Positions 17,317 to 26,548 of a DNA stretch of 64,000 bases are shown here, piece by piece. Positions within the stretch are counted from its first letter, which is position 1; each line of letters starts with the position of its first letter. A model generated the notes under the pieces. That model searched no databases. It was not told the DNA's origin and saw only the letters and a list, made by a program, of their open reading frames with translations. The position numbers were made by a program, and so were the translations under genes. Source of the DNA: Betaproteobacteria bacterium UBA5216 (lineage in GTDB: Bacteria; Pseudomonadota; Gammaproteobacteria; Burkholderiales; SG8-41); the NCBI GenBank assembly GCA_002412495.1, contig DHVE01000053.1, forward strand, positions 1 to 64,000. Reading direction: 5' to 3'.

Positions 17317-18054
17317 ATGCCCATGGTGCTTGCGGCCATCACCGTTTTCATTCAGGCCTGTTTCATTATTCATGTCTACAAGACCGGCCGGCCCTACTGG
17401 TGGGCGCTGATCATTCTGTCTTTCCCGGTAATCGGATGCGTGGTCTATTACTTCTCGGAGATTTTTCCGGGAACACAAGAGGCGCGCAAGGCGGAGAAAC
17501 TCGCCAAGGCGCTGGGCAAGAAACTCTCGGGCGACAAAGAGTTTGCGCGCAAGATCGAAGAAGTCGAAATCTGCGGCAGCGTCGACAATAAGATCTCGCT
17601 TGCACACGAGTGCATGGAACGCGGCTTGCATGATGACGCGGCGCGGCTCTATCGCGGCTGCATGACGGGGCTGTATGCGGACGATCCCAACTTGCTGCTC
17701 GATCTGACGGCCGCGCAGGTGGAACAACAGAATTTCAATGAAGCGCGCGCGACACTCGAGAAGCTGCTCGCGAAACATCCCGATTTCAAACCCAACGACG
17801 CCCGTCTCCTGCATGCGCGAGTGCTGGAAGGCACGGGCGATAACGGCGGCGCACTGCGACTTTACGAGGCACTGCTGCCGGTTTATGTCGGCCTGGAGGC
17901 GCGCTACCGCCACGGGTTATTGCTGAAGAAACTCGGCCACACCAATCAGGCCCGCGCCGCGCTGGAGTCCATGCAGGAACACGCGCGCAAACATCGCGTC
18001 TCGCACGACAATGAATTGGCGTGGCTGAATCTCGCGAAGAAGGAATTGGTCTGA
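17317..18054 (+). CDS. Membrane-anchored TPR protein with PLDc_N-like N-terminus
   Basis: Protein of 245 aa. The N-terminal 50 residues hold two transmembrane helices (VLAAITVFIQACFIIHVY and WWALIILSFPVIGCVVYY), similar to the PLDc_N domain at the front of cardiolipin synthases. The remainder is helical with tetratricopeptide-like repeats around residues 90-240 (for example ARLYRGCMTG ... LLDLTAAQVEQQNFNEARATLEKLLAKHP, quoted discontinuously). It may organise a membrane complex. GAGGAG lies upstream of the ATG. The gene is 22 bp after yhhQ. Confidence 0.8.
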   Translation: MPMVLAAITVFIQACFIIHVYKTGRPYWWALIILSFPVIGCVVYYFSEIFPGTQEARKAEKLAKALGKKLSGDKEFARKIEEVEICGSVDNKISLAHECMERGLHDDAARLYRGCMTGLYADDPNLLLDLTAAQVEQQNFNEARATLEKLLAKHPDFKPNDARLLHARVLEGTGDNGGALRLYEALLPVYVGLEARYRHGLLLKKLGHTNQARAALESMQEHARKHRVSHDNELAWLNLAKKELV

Positions 18055-18101
18055 GCAAATCCGGGAATGTTCCGGAAGATCCGCGTGATACCAAACTGAA
18101 G

Positions 18102-18178
18102 TGGTCAGGGAGGTGAGATTCGAACTCACGACCTCCTGCTCCCAAAGCAGGCGCGCTACCAGGCTACGCTACACCCTG
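18102..18178 (-). tRNA. tRNA-Pro (UGG anticodon)
   Basis: Read leftward, the sequence folds as a tRNA. It has an acceptor start CAGGGTG, a D-arm with AGCCTGGTA, and anticodon stem CCTGC/GCAGG around the loop TTTGGGA (anticodon TGG). The T-arm is GTGAG-TTCGAAT-CTCAC, and CCA is encoded at the 3' end. Length is 77 nt. The acceptor stem has one T-T mismatch at pair 6-67 by my alignment. Confidence 0.95.
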
Positions 18179-18287
18179 ACTGACGGCGCATTTTAGCTGA
18201 TTTTCGCTGTTCTTTGCGCATCGACAACGATGATCTGTCTTTACGCAAGTCCTATGCGATAAACTCGCCAGTTTAATTGGCATCTCC

Positions 18288-19502
18288 ATGACTGAAAAGA
18301 GAAACTGGCGCACGCCCGCCGTCGTGATCGCTTGTGCCGGATTGGCCATGACCATCGTGCTGGGCACGCGGCACGGATTCGGGCTGTATTTGCAACCCAT
18401 GACCCTGGATCTTGGCATCAGCCGGGAGGTGTTCTCGTTCGCGATTGCGCTGCAAAATCTGTTTTACGGGTTCTCACAGCCGCTCACCGGCATGATCGCC
18501 GACAAGTTCGGCGCGGCTCGCGTAATGGCCGCCGGCACGGTTGCTTACGCGATAGGCCTGGTGCTGATGTCGCACTCCACCACCGGCACGGAACTGAATC
18601 TGAGCGCAGGGCTATTGATCGGTTCGGCCATGGGCTGCTGTGGATTCAGTACCGTCTACGGCGTGATTGGCCGCGTGGTGCCGGCGGATAAGCGCAGCGC
18701 CGCCATGGGCATCGTCGGCGCGGCGGGCTCGCTCGGGCAATTCCTGATGCTGCCCTACGGACAGTTGCTGATAAACCACCTCGGGTGGCAACAGGCGTTG
18801 CTGGTTCTGGCCGTCACCGTGCTGCTGTTGTTGCCGCTGTCGGCCGCGTTGGTGGAAGACAAAACCACGCAGGCGAAAATTCTCTTCAAGCAATCGATTC
18901 CGGCCGCGCTGCGGGAAGCCTTCAGTCATCGAGGTTTTGTGCTGATGTGTATCGCGTACTCGGTCTGCGGATTCCAGTTGCTGTTTATCTCGGTGCATTT
19001 CCCCGCGTATCTGATCGATCAGAAAATGACGCCCGCCACCGGCATGATCGCGTTGGCGCTGATCGGGTTATTCAATACCTTTGGCAGCTATACGTGGGGC
19101 TGGCTCGGCGGCCGCCACAGTAAAAAATACCTGCTGGGCACGTTGTACTTCACGCGCGCCATGGTGGTGATGGCCTTTATTCTGGTGCCGCTGTCGGCGA
19201 CGACGATTTACCTGTTCTCCGCCGCGATTGGATTTTTGTGGCTGGGCACCGCGCCCATCACCAGCGCGCTCATCGCGCAGATTTTCGGCGCGCGTTACCT
19301 GTCAACGCTGAGCGGCTGCGCCTTCATGTTTCATCAGACCGGCAGTTTTCTGGGCGTTTGGCTCGGCGGGCGGATTTTTGACACCACGGGTTCGTACACG
19401 CTGATGTGGTGGATCACCATTATCGCGGGCATCGTGGCGGCGCTACTGGTATTGCCAGTGGACGAGCGGCAGATTCCCCGCACCGCAACGGCCACCGCGT
19501 AG
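18288..19502 (+). CDS. Major facilitator superfamily transporter
   Basis: MFS permease of 404 aa with about twelve hydrophobic helices. The cytoplasmic loop 2-3 motif appears as GMIADKFGAARVM and its repeat in the second half as GWLGGRHSKKYLL. The N-terminal RHGFGLYLQPMTLDLGISRE resembles the oxalate/formate antiporter-like and monocarboxylate permease subgroup, so a small organic anion is a reasonable guess only. The gene converges with a LysR regulator, leaving 1 bp between stop codons. Confidence 0.9.
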   Translation: MTEKRNWRTPAVVIACAGLAMTIVLGTRHGFGLYLQPMTLDLGISREVFSFAIALQNLFYGFSQPLTGMIADKFGAARVMAAGTVAYAIGLVLMSHSTTGTELNLSAGLLIGSAMGCCGFSTVYGVIGRVVPADKRSAAMGIVGAAGSLGQFLMLPYGQLLINHLGWQQALLVLAVTVLLLLPLSAALVEDKTTQAKILFKQSIPAALREAFSHRGFVLMCIAYSVCGFQLLFISVHFPAYLIDQKMTPATGMIALALIGLFNTFGSYTWGWLGGRHSKKYLLGTLYFTRAMVVMAFILVPLSATTIYLFSAAIGFLWLGTAPITSALIAQIFGARYLSTLSGCAFMFHQTGSFLGVWLGGRIFDTTGSYTLMWWITIIAGIVAALLVLPVDERQIPRTATATA

Positions 19503-19503
19503 T

Positions 19504-20460
19504 TCAGGCGAGCCGCGCCGCCTCGTCACGCAACCAGCTTCGAAATGCCGCCACGGCGGGACGCTCGTCCGCGTGTTCTCCACATGCCATGTAATAACCA
19601 TCGGGCAACTTCACGCTCAGATCAAAAGGCGCCACCAGTTTGCCGCTGGAAATATCTTCCGCGGCCAGCACTGGCATGCTGGCCAGCACGCCCACGGCGT
19701 CTATCGCGGCTTCAAACGCCAGCACGGCGTGACTGAAGTGCGGCCCTTTGTTGGCATCAACGTCATGCACGCCGGCCGCCTTTAACCACAGTCCCCAAAA
19801 CGGCTCATTGTCGTAGAGCTCGCCGGTATCGTCGTGCAGCAGCAGGTGGTGCTTGAGATCGTCCGGCGTACGCAGCGGATGCGGGTGATCCGCCGCGAGC
19901 AGCCGCGGGCTGCATATCGGCGTGATGCTCAGGTCGATCAGGCGTTCCACTTTCATGCCATGCACGTTGCCGCGTCCGTAAAGTATTGCGACGTCTGAAT
20001 CAGACAACCACGCTTCCACCGTTGCGCGCTCGGCCACGTCGCCCTTGCCGTCCACGCTGATACGGCGCATGCGCGCGGAAATGCGCACGTCGACTTCCGG
20101 GTGCGCCGCAATAAAGCGGTGCAAGCGAGGCATCAGCCAGCGGGATGCAAACGAGGGTGCCGCGCTGACGGTAAGCGCCCCGCCATTCGGGTGACTGCGC
20201 AGCAGCGCAACCGCTTGCGCCATGCAGTCAAATCCCTCCCCCAGCTTGGGCAAGGCTGACTTGGCGACGTCCGTCAGTTCCAGCGCCCTGTTGTAGCGAT
20301 GAAACAACTGCACGCCGAGGTAATCCTCCAGCGTGCGTATCTGGTGACTCACTGCAGCCGACGTGACATTCAGTTCCAAGGCGGCTTTCTTGACGCTCAA
20401 ATGGCGCGCGGCGGCCTCAAAGGCTTTAAGCGAATTCAGCGGGGGTAGTCGCACGGGCAT
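19504..20460 (-). CDS. LysR-type transcriptional regulator, GcvA-like
   Basis: LTTR of 318 aa. The N-terminal winged helix-turn-helix includes LKAFEAAARHLSVKKAALEL and NVTSAAVSHQIRTLEDYLGVQLFHR. The substrate-binding domain starts near residue 90 with GALTVSAAPSFASRWLMPRL, a GcvA-subfamily hallmark. Its target is not evident. It is divergent from a small gene at 20631, and the 170-bp spacer contains a short inverted repeat TACTA-N5-TAGTA at 20544-20558 that could be an operator. Confidence 0.92.
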   Translation of the reverse strand: MPVRLPPLNSLKAFEAAARHLSVKKAALELNVTSAAVSHQIRTLEDYLGVQLFHRYNRALELTDVAKSALPKLGEGFDCMAQAVALLRSHPNGGALTVSAAPSFASRWLMPRLHRFIAAHPEVDVRISARMRRISVDGKGDVAERATVEAWLSDSDVAILYGRGNVHGMKVERLIDLSITPICSPRLLAADHPHPLRTPDDLKHHLLLHDDTGELYDNEPFWGLWLKAAGVHDVDANKGPHFSHAVLAFEAAIDAVGVLASMPVLAAEDISSGKLVAPFDLSVKLPDGYYMACGEHADERPAVAAFRSWLRDEAARLA

Positions 20461-20630
20461 GTTAACTCCGATTTAGTTTATCTCATCCGATCAGGCAAAA
20501 GATGTAAGTTGATGCGATGCAACATTTCTCGGAGAATCAAGTCTACTATAAGGTAGTAAGTTATTGATACTACGATGGTTCTAGAATCCGCACTTATGCA
20601 ATAAGCAATTGAATTTAAAGGAGCATTTCC

Positions 20631-20861
20631 ATGAGAAAGACGCTAAAAGTGAACGAAAGTTCAGTGATGTATAGAAAAATTGATGAACTGGTGATGTCCG
20701 AAATGGACCGTACGCAAGCCGTGGGTGCGCTTAAAGCGGCAGATCGGCTAGCCGACGCTTACGACGGGCTGAAACGCATCATCTCCCGGGCTGCAGTCCT
20801 TTGGACGTCCGCCCCCACCATCAAGCACCCGACGCTGAAGCACCAGCTGAAGCACCAATAG
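20631..20861 (+). CDS. Small hypothetical protein (76 aa)
   Basis: Short gene with a strong ribosome-binding site (AAAGGAG, 8 nt before ATG). The first about 55 residues are predicted helical and charged (SEMDRTQAVGALKAADRLAD). The last 12 contain imperfect copies of the tetrapeptide-like unit LKHQ, encoded by tandem repeats of CTGAAGCACCAG. No family is recognised. It is divergent from the LysR gene and is a candidate target of that regulator. Confidence 0.55.
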   Translation: MRKTLKVNESSVMYRKIDELVMSEMDRTQAVGALKAADRLADAYDGLKRIISRAAVLWTSAPTIKHPTLKHQLKHQ

Positions 20862-20951
20862 CCTGCGGGCTGCTTATGCCGGGAGATGGCGGCGCACGGT
20901 AGCCTCTCCCCCGCCGTCTTCTCTAGCGCGTAGCGAACCGACTGCGCGTTT

Positions 20952-21542
20952 TTATTTTGGCGTGTGCCGCGCACGCAGCATGTCCTGAATTCGCGCTATG
21001 ATTTCCGGCGCATCGGGTTCCACGGCGCTGTGGAATCCGTGAACGGTTTTGCCGTCGGGCGCAATCAAGTACTTGTGAAAATTCCACTGCGGCGCCCCGC
21101 CGGTCGCCGTCGCCAGCGCTCGATACAACGGACTCGCCTTGGCGCCTGTCACCGCGCTCTGCTCGATCATCGGAAATTCAATCGCATAAGTCAGCAAACA
21201 AAACTTGGCGATCTCCTGGTTCGTCGCCAGTTCCTGATTGAAATCATTGGACGGGAATCCCAACACCACCAACCCGCGCTTGCCGTATTGCCTGTTCAAC
21301 GCCTCCAGTTTTTCGAACTGCGGCGTGTATCCACACTTGCTCGCGGTGTTGACTATCAGAATCGGACGGTTCGCGAACTCACACAAATGAACAGGCTTGC
21401 CCTCTAGCGATGTGAATCGATGATCGAGCAACGGCGGACATGCGCTCGCGGCCGGCGTTCCGAGCAGCGCCGCCACCAACATCACGATGATCCCGCGCGC
21501 GCGGAATGCATGTAACGATTGCAGTGATTTCGGCAATTTCAT
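20952..21542 (-). CDS. Glutathione peroxidase, exported, Cys-type
   Basis: Thioredoxin-fold glutathione/thiol peroxidase of 196 aa. The peroxidatic residue is a cysteine (Cys70 in NTASKCGYTPQ), not selenocysteine. The conserved GFPSNDF and WNFHKYLI motifs carry the partner Gln/Asn/Trp region. An N-terminal signal peptide (GIIVMLVAALLGTPAASA) predicts periplasmic location, where it would reduce hydroperoxides. It converges with no near neighbour and is divergent from the bactofilin gene. Confidence 0.93.
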   Translation of the reverse strand: MKLPKSLQSLHAFRARGIIVMLVAALLGTPAASACPPLLDHRFTSLEGKPVHLCEFANRPILIVNTASKCGYTPQFEKLEALNRQYGKRGLVVLGFPSNDFNQELATNQEIAKFCLLTYAIEFPMIEQSAVTGAKASPLYRALATATGGAPQWNFHKYLIAPDGKTVHGFHSAVEPDAPEIIARIQDMLRARHTPK

Positions 21543-21757
21543 CAGATTCTTCTCGCGGTAATGTCCATGCGCCTGCCATTATAAACACGGTCGTACCGGC
21601 GGTACCGCATGGCTGGTGAAATCTATTCATGCGAGGAATTGAACTTAATACGGTACCGTGTGCCCCATTAGCTGTCAGGCTTTGCAGCCAACGTTGAATT
21701 TTATTGACGCGCGACGATACATTTTTTTGATATTTCAATTCACGCACAGGAGTCGCC

Positions 21758-22420
21758 ATGTTTAATTCCAGGGATGCGCTGTTCGGCAAGAGAGAAGATT
21801 TCTCGCAGAAGGATCCGAGAGACCCAAAGGATAGCCGGTCACAAGGCGCTTTGCCACGCAGCCTTGCAGCCACGGGCCACGCGGAAGCCGCGCTGGCTGC
21901 CACGGAGCCGACCACGGGTGCGCAATCTCCCGCGACGCCTGTCGCGACATCAGGCAGCAAGCTCATTGTCGGTCCCGACATCAAGCTCAAGGGCGTGGAA
22001 ATCACCGACTGCGACACACTGGTGGTCGAGGGCCGTGTGGAAGCCTCGATGGACAGCCGAGTCATCCAGATCGCGGAGCATGGCGTGTACTCGGGCACCG
22101 TCGGGATAGATGTCGCCGAAATTTACGGCCGCTTCGAAGGGGAACTCACCGCGCGCAAACAGCTGGTGATACATGCCACCGGGCGCGTGACCGGAACTAT
22201 CCGCTACGGCAAGCTCACGGTGGAAGACGGCGGTGAAATTTCCGGTGACATACGCACGTTGTCGAGTGTGCCATCCGCGTCCGAGCGCAAGCCCGCCGGC
22301 CCGGATATGCCGGTGGATATCATGACACCCTATGATCCGTTTGCGCACAAGGGCAAATCAGGCGCCAAGGCAGCACACGCGCCGCACGCCCCCATCTCAC
22401 CAGCGTCCGGCACACACTGA
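21758..22420 (+). CDS. Bactofilin (polymer-forming cytoskeletal protein)
   Basis: Bactofilin-family protein of 220 aa. A disordered N-terminal tail of about 65 residues is followed by the beta-helical DUF583 core from about residue 66 to 170. The core has hydrophobic-Gly repeats (LVVEGRVEASM, GRFEGELTARKQLVIHATGRV, GTIRYGKLTVEDGGEISGDI, quoted in separate parts) and then a Lys/Ala/His/Pro-rich tail. Bactofilins polymerise without nucleotide and act in cell shape, stalk or polar organisation. A Shine-Dalgarno CAGGAG precedes the ATG. Confidence 0.94.
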   Translation: MFNSRDALFGKREDFSQKDPRDPKDSRSQGALPRSLAATGHAEAALAATEPTTGAQSPATPVATSGSKLIVGPDIKLKGVEITDCDTLVVEGRVEASMDSRVIQIAEHGVYSGTVGIDVAEIYGRFEGELTARKQLVIHATGRVTGTIRYGKLTVEDGGEISGDIRTLSSVPSASERKPAGPDMPVDIMTPYDPFAHKGKSGAKAAHAPHAPISPASGTH

Positions 22421-22432
22421 GACCGGAAATAA

Positions 22433-23146
22433 TCAGTTCGCGGTAGTGGATTCCGCAGGCCCCGCGGGCACAGCGGGTGTTGTCACGGTGTCCGTCACCG
22501 TAGCGACGGGCGGCGGTGACGGCGTGACCTGGGTTGGTGACGATGGTGCCACCGCCGCCTGTGCACGATCAAATTCCGCGAGGATCATATCGTTCAAGTC
22601 GGTTGGCAGCGGCACCAGCCGTTGACGCAGCACCGACGCCATTTGCTCGCGTGATTCAAGCGGCATTTTTTCATACTCGGCACGCGCTTCCTGCGCGATC
22701 TGCCGCTTGCGCTCAAAGGACAGCGCATTGATTTGCTCGTGCGCCTGCCGCACGGCCGATGCCTTTATCGCCAGATCCGCAATGATGGCCGGCACTTCAG
22801 CGGCATTCTTGGGATCGGCAATGATGCGCCGCACGCTGACATACACTTCATTCCGCTGCGACGAAGTCAAATGTACAAAACCTTCATCGATGAGTAAACG
22901 CAACTGCGCGTCGCTTAATCCGAAGGTAGCTGAAAAATCCGCGCCGCCGGGTGGCGCGCGCGGCGCGACGACGTTCGAGCGACTCGCGCCCTCCACCGCG
23001 CTTTCCACCCCACTGGTAATGATTTTGTCGCGCAACAAACGCAGCAGGATCAGCGTCAATGGATCCGCAGCCTGCGCGGGCGCGCAGCCGATCGCCAGTG
23101 CGACAGCGCCTACAACGCTTCGGACGTGACTTTTCACATGCCGCAT
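22433..23146 (-). CDS. Exported hypothetical protein, helical with Pro/Thr-rich tail
   Basis: Unrecognised protein of 237 aa. It has a signal peptide (SVVGAVALAIGCAPAQA), a mostly helical middle with many charged residues (residues 70-185) and a low-complexity Pro/Thr/Val/Ala tail of about 45 residues at the C-terminus. No catalytic motif is seen. It converges on the bactofilin gene. The 211-bp gap on its other side, before cheB's stop codon, shows no gene. Confidence 0.7.
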   Translation of the reverse strand: MRHVKSHVRSVVGAVALAIGCAPAQAADPLTLILLRLLRDKIITSGVESAVEGASRSNVVAPRAPPGGADFSATFGLSDAQLRLLIDEGFVHLTSSQRNEVYVSVRRIIADPKNAAEVPAIIADLAIKASAVRQAHEQINALSFERKRQIAQEARAEYEKMPLESREQMASVLRQRLVPLPTDLNDMILAEFDRAQAAVAPSSPTQVTPSPPPVATVTDTVTTPAVPAGPAESTTAN

Positions 23147-23357
23147 GGCTCTTCCTCGTTTGGGAATCCTCTCAAAAAGTGACGACTGTTTGCGTCAGAG
23201 AGGTTCTAACCTTATGTTTTTTAGGCAAAAATACGCTTGCCAGTTTAAATGTCAAGCGGACGGAGGCACCCAGTAATCGTCTAACGCCTCGCCGCGGCAT
23301 CAGCGGAATGTGAATTTATTTTTTATAAACAACAACTTATATTCATCTCGTGACAGC

Positions 23358-24449
23358 CTACGGCTTGCGTATACGCCCCGAGGAGAGGTTTTCAAGCGTT
23401 TGCAGACAACTGATGATTTCGCGCGATACCGCGGACAGTGATACCTGCTTGTCAACCGCGCCTATTTCAAATGCCACGCGCGGCATGCCATACACCACAC
23501 AGCTGCCGGCGTCCTGCCCAATGGTCATGGCGCCAGCCTGCTTCATGTGCAACAGGCCCTGGGCCCCGTCCGTACCCATGCCGCTGAGAATCACGCCGAC
23601 GGCATGCCGCCCCGCTTGCTGCGCCACGGAATCAAACAGCGGGTCCACCGAGGGCCGGTGCCCATTCAGCAGCGGGCCGTCATTGAGCAACGTAATCCAT
23701 CCACTGACGCCGCGCCCGAGTTTCAGATGCTGATTCCCAGGCGCAATGTAAACATGCCCGGGATGAAGAATATCGCCTTGCGAGGCTTCTTTTACCCTGA
23801 GTGCGCACATCGAATTCAGACGCGCGGCAAACAGCCGCGTGAAGGGTTGTGGCAAGTGCTGCACGATCAGCACGGGCGGCACGCTTTCGGGCAATCCTTG
23901 CAGCACCGTTGTGATTGCTTCGATGCCCCCGGTGGAGGCGCCTATGGCGATCACCGCATTGCGAGCCGCCATCCCCAGGGTTACCGACGGTTGCGCCGAC
24001 GCAGATTGGCTCCCCGCCCAGCCCCGGCCCGCGATCTGTGGCCCCGCCGCCGCCGCGATGCGCACCTTGCTTACGATGTCACTGGCGAACTGGGAGATCA
24101 GCGTGTTGCTCGTCTGCATCGCGGGCTTGGTGACAAAATCCACCGCGCCCAATTGCAATGCGCGCAATGTCGCCTCGCCGCCCGCCACGGTCAGCGTTGA
24201 GACCATGACCACCGGCATCGGGCGCAGGCGCATGATTTTTTCGAGAAAGGTCAGGCCATCCATGCGCGGCATCTCGATGTCGAGCAATACCACGTCGGGC
24301 GAAAGCGCCTTAATTTTTTCGCGCGCGTCAAACGGATCCTGCGCCGTGCCAGCCACCATCATGTCGGATTGCGCATTGACAAATTGCGCGATCAGCTCGC
24401 GCATGACCTGCGAATCGTCAACGATGATGACACGCGTTTTCGCCGCCAC
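23358..24449 (-). CDS. cheB: Chemotaxis protein-glutamate methylesterase/deamidase CheB
   Basis: 363 aa. The receiver domain (residues 1-120) has acidic pair Asp11/Asp12, phospho-acceptor Asp57 in LLDIEMPRMDGL and Lys108. The C-terminal methylesterase domain has the catalytic triad Ser172 (GASTGG), His199 (VQHLP) and Asp294 (GMGTDGA). It removes methyl groups from MCP glutamates and deamidates glutamines, adapting receptor signalling. It is the last gene of the chemotaxis operon, 3 bp after cheD. Confidence 0.97.
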   Translation of the reverse strand: MAAKTRVIIVDDSQVMRELIAQFVNAQSDMMVAGTAQDPFDAREKIKALSPDVVLLDIEMPRMDGLTFLEKIMRLRPMPVVMVSTLTVAGGEATLRALQLGAVDFVTKPAMQTSNTLISQFASDIVSKVRIAAAAGPQIAGRGWAGSQSASAQPSVTLGMAARNAVIAIGASTGGIEAITTVLQGLPESVPPVLIVQHLPQPFTRLFAARLNSMCALRVKEASQGDILHPGHVYIAPGNQHLKLGRGVSGWITLLNDGPLLNGHRPSVDPLFDSVAQQAGRHAVGVILSGMGTDGAQGLLHMKQAGAMTIGQDAGSCVVYGMPRVAFEIGAVDKQVSLSAVSREIISCLQTLENLSSGRIRKP

Positions 24450-24452
24450 GGC

Positions 24453-25079
24453 TTAGTCCTCGAACAATTCCACGCGGCTGCTGATCGATTTTTTCTCGAT
24501 CTCGACGGCATAGGCGCGCTCGCGATCAATCAGCGTATCGTTGTGCAACTGGCGCAGTTCCTTCACCAGCACCCGGCCCGATTCGACGAAGAAATACACC
24601 TTGCGGGCGTGATTGCCGCCGACGTCTTTTGCCACGACGGAAATGCCTTCGCGGTTCAGGTAAGCCAGCGCGAACTCCGCGTTGCGCGCACCGACATCGC
24701 TCATGCCGGGCAGCACGCGCCCCGCCCCGAACACCTTGGCCACCAACCGGCCGCGGTGAGCGCCCATCGTCAACAAATTGTTGATCAGCATCTCCATCGC
24801 GTGCGCGCCATAACGCGCCGGCTCGCTCACCACTGACTGCGAACCCGAACGGTCGGGCAGCATGAAATGATTCATGCCGCCAATGCGGGAAACCGGGTCC
24901 ATCAGGCACACCGAAACGCACGATCCGAGCACCGTCACGATCAGGATATTGCGCTGGCTGGCATATAACTCACCGGGCGCTATTTTCGCTGCGTGCATCG
25001 CGAAATGCGAATCGTAATACAAACCCGGGCTGTCATTTTCAAGATTGGGAAACGCGGTCCCGCGCGGCTTTTCGGTCAT
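24453..25079 (-). CDS. cheD: Chemoreceptor glutamine deamidase CheD
   Basis: 208 aa from the ATG at 25079, which overlaps the cheR stop by 4 bp (ATGA). The family motif GSCVSVCLMDP carries the catalytic Cys54, and GGMNHFMLPD carries the catalytic His71. The later GAGRVLPGMSDVGARN segment is also typical. CheD deamidates receptor glutamines and can cooperate with CheC/CheY phosphatases. A longer upstream frame has no start with CheD homology. Confidence 0.96.
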   Translation of the reverse strand: MTEKPRGTAFPNLENDSPGLYYDSHFAMHAAKIAPGELYASQRNILIVTVLGSCVSVCLMDPVSRIGGMNHFMLPDRSGSQSVVSEPARYGAHAMEMLINNLLTMGAHRGRLVAKVFGAGRVLPGMSDVGARNAEFALAYLNREGISVVAKDVGGNHARKVYFFVESGRVLVKELRQLHNDTLIDRERAYAVEIEKKSISSRVELFED

Positions 25080-25927
25080 GGGTATCCTAAACGCGCCGCA
25101 GCCTGCGATGCATCGCTCGCGACGCGATAAGTCGTTGCGCCCAGCGGGGTGAACAAATCCTTTGCATTGAAAAATGCCTCTGAATGTCCGGCAAACAACA
25201 AGCCATGCGGTTGCCGCAGCAACGGCACAAAACGCTTGAGTATCCGGTACTGTGTTTCTTTGTCGAAATAGATCATGACGTTGCGACAAAAAATGGCATC
25301 AAACTGTCCTTCAATGGGCCATTCGGCCTGCATCAGGTTGAGCATGCGGAATTGAATGCCGCGCTTGAGATCGTCCTTTACTTTAACAAGCCCTTGGTAA
25401 CTGCCATCGCCGCACAAGAAATATTTTTTCAACTGCGCCGCGTCCATCCCCTCGACCTTCTCGCGCTCGTAGATGCCGCGCTCGGCGCCTTGCAATACGG
25501 TGGTGTTGATGTCCGTGGCGAGGATGCTGACCGGCACCTGTGAATCCTCCATGTATTCCCGGCAGGTAATCGCAATCGAATAGGGCTCTTCGCCCGACGC
25601 GCAACCGCAGCTCCATATGCGAGCCGGCCGGGGCGCCGCAGGCAATACCTGGTCCGCCAGAATACGAAAATGATGACGTTCGCGGAAAAAACTCGTCAGA
25701 TTGGTGGTCAGTATATTGATAAACCGAGTCCACTCGTGCTGCCCCGCGTTATCCAGGTAATCGAGATAGGCGCGCACGGACTCCAGTCCGAGCCGGCGCA
25801 ACTCCCGCGTCAGGCGGCTGTACACCATTTCTTTGCGCGTATCGCCCAAATGTATGCCGGCGATACGATACAGATGGTCCGCCACCCGCTCGTAATCCGA
25901 TTGTTCGTATTTAAACTCCTTTGACAC
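25076..25927 (-). CDS. cheR: Chemotaxis protein methyltransferase CheR
   Basis: S-adenosylmethionine-dependent MCP glutamate methyltransferase of 283 aa. An N-terminal helical domain (residues 1-75) precedes the Rossmann methyltransferase domain with IWSCGCASGEEPYSIAI (SAM site) and FDAIFCRNVMIYFD. The beta-subdomain for pentapeptide docking is present, and the MCP in this operon ends in a matching xWxxF tail. Coupled to cheD by an ATGA overlap. Confidence 0.97.
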   Translation of the reverse strand: MSKEFKYEQSDYERVADHLYRIAGIHLGDTRKEMVYSRLTRELRRLGLESVRAYLDYLDNAGQHEWTRFINILTTNLTSFFRERHHFRILADQVLPAAPRPARIWSCGCASGEEPYSIAITCREYMEDSQVPVSILATDINTTVLQGAERGIYEREKVEGMDAAQLKKYFLCGDGSYQGLVKVKDDLKRGIQFRMLNLMQAEWPIEGQFDAIFCRNVMIYFDKETQYRILKRFVPLLRQPHGLLFAGHSEAFFNAKDLFTPLGATTYRVASDASQAAARLGYP

Positions 25928-25984
25928 CGTTATACGCTACTCAATCCTGGTAATCCTGTGCGCCCGCCGACCCTGTGTCCCGCG

Positions 25985-26476
25985 TTACGATGCCACTTTC
26001 TCGATCAGCTGCAGGTCTTCGCTGCTCATCAGGCGCTCGATGTCCACTACGATCAGCATGCGCCCCTCGACGGTTGCCATGCCGGAGATGAATTCCGTGT
26101 TGATGGTGGAACCAAAGCGCGGCGCTTCGCGAATTTCTTCCAGCGGAACCGCGATGACGTCCGATACACTGTCCACCACCACGCCTATCATTTTTTTATT
26201 TAAATTCAATATGATAACTATGGTTGTTGCATCATAGCTCACGTTCGCAAGACGAAACTTGATGCGCAAATCCACGATCGGCACGATATTGCCGCGCAGG
26301 TTGATCACACCTTTGATGAAGTCGGGGGTGTTGGCAATAGACGTTACGGTGTCATAGCCACGTATCTCCTGCACTTTGAGTATATCGATGCAGTACTCTT
26401 CCTGGGCCAGCCGGAACGTCAGAAACTCTTTTTTTACCGCGGCACGCGCCGCATCGTCTGCTCGAACATCACTCAC
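25985..26476 (-). CDS. cheW: Chemotaxis coupling protein CheW
   Basis: Adaptor of 163 aa, a two-subdomain beta-barrel linking receptors to CheA. Recognisable segments are EFLTFRLAQEEYCIDILKVQEI, IKGVINLRGNIVPIVDLR and VVVDSVSDVIAV. A Shine-Dalgarno AGGAGG precedes the start. It lies between cheA and cheR in the leftward operon. Confidence 0.97.
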   Translation of the reverse strand: MSDVRADDAARAAVKKEFLTFRLAQEEYCIDILKVQEIRGYDTVTSIANTPDFIKGVINLRGNIVPIVDLRIKFRLANVSYDATTIVIILNLNKKMIGVVVDSVSDVIAVPLEEIREAPRFGSTINTEFISGMATVEGRMLIVVDIERLMSSEDLQLIEKVAS

Positions 26477-26548
26477 TTGAACCTCCTGTATTTCTTCGCA
26501 TGGTTACGCCAATACGCTATTAAGCTGATACGTTAGTAGGCCGAACCG

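Noticed and set aside
18055..18287. Integration (att) site at the tRNA-Pro gene
   Set aside because: No integrase, no repeat of the tRNA 3' end nearby and no compositional change across the gene.
20952..21542. Glutathione peroxidase as a selenoprotein
   Set aside because: The peroxidatic position is encoded by a Cys codon and there is no TGA.
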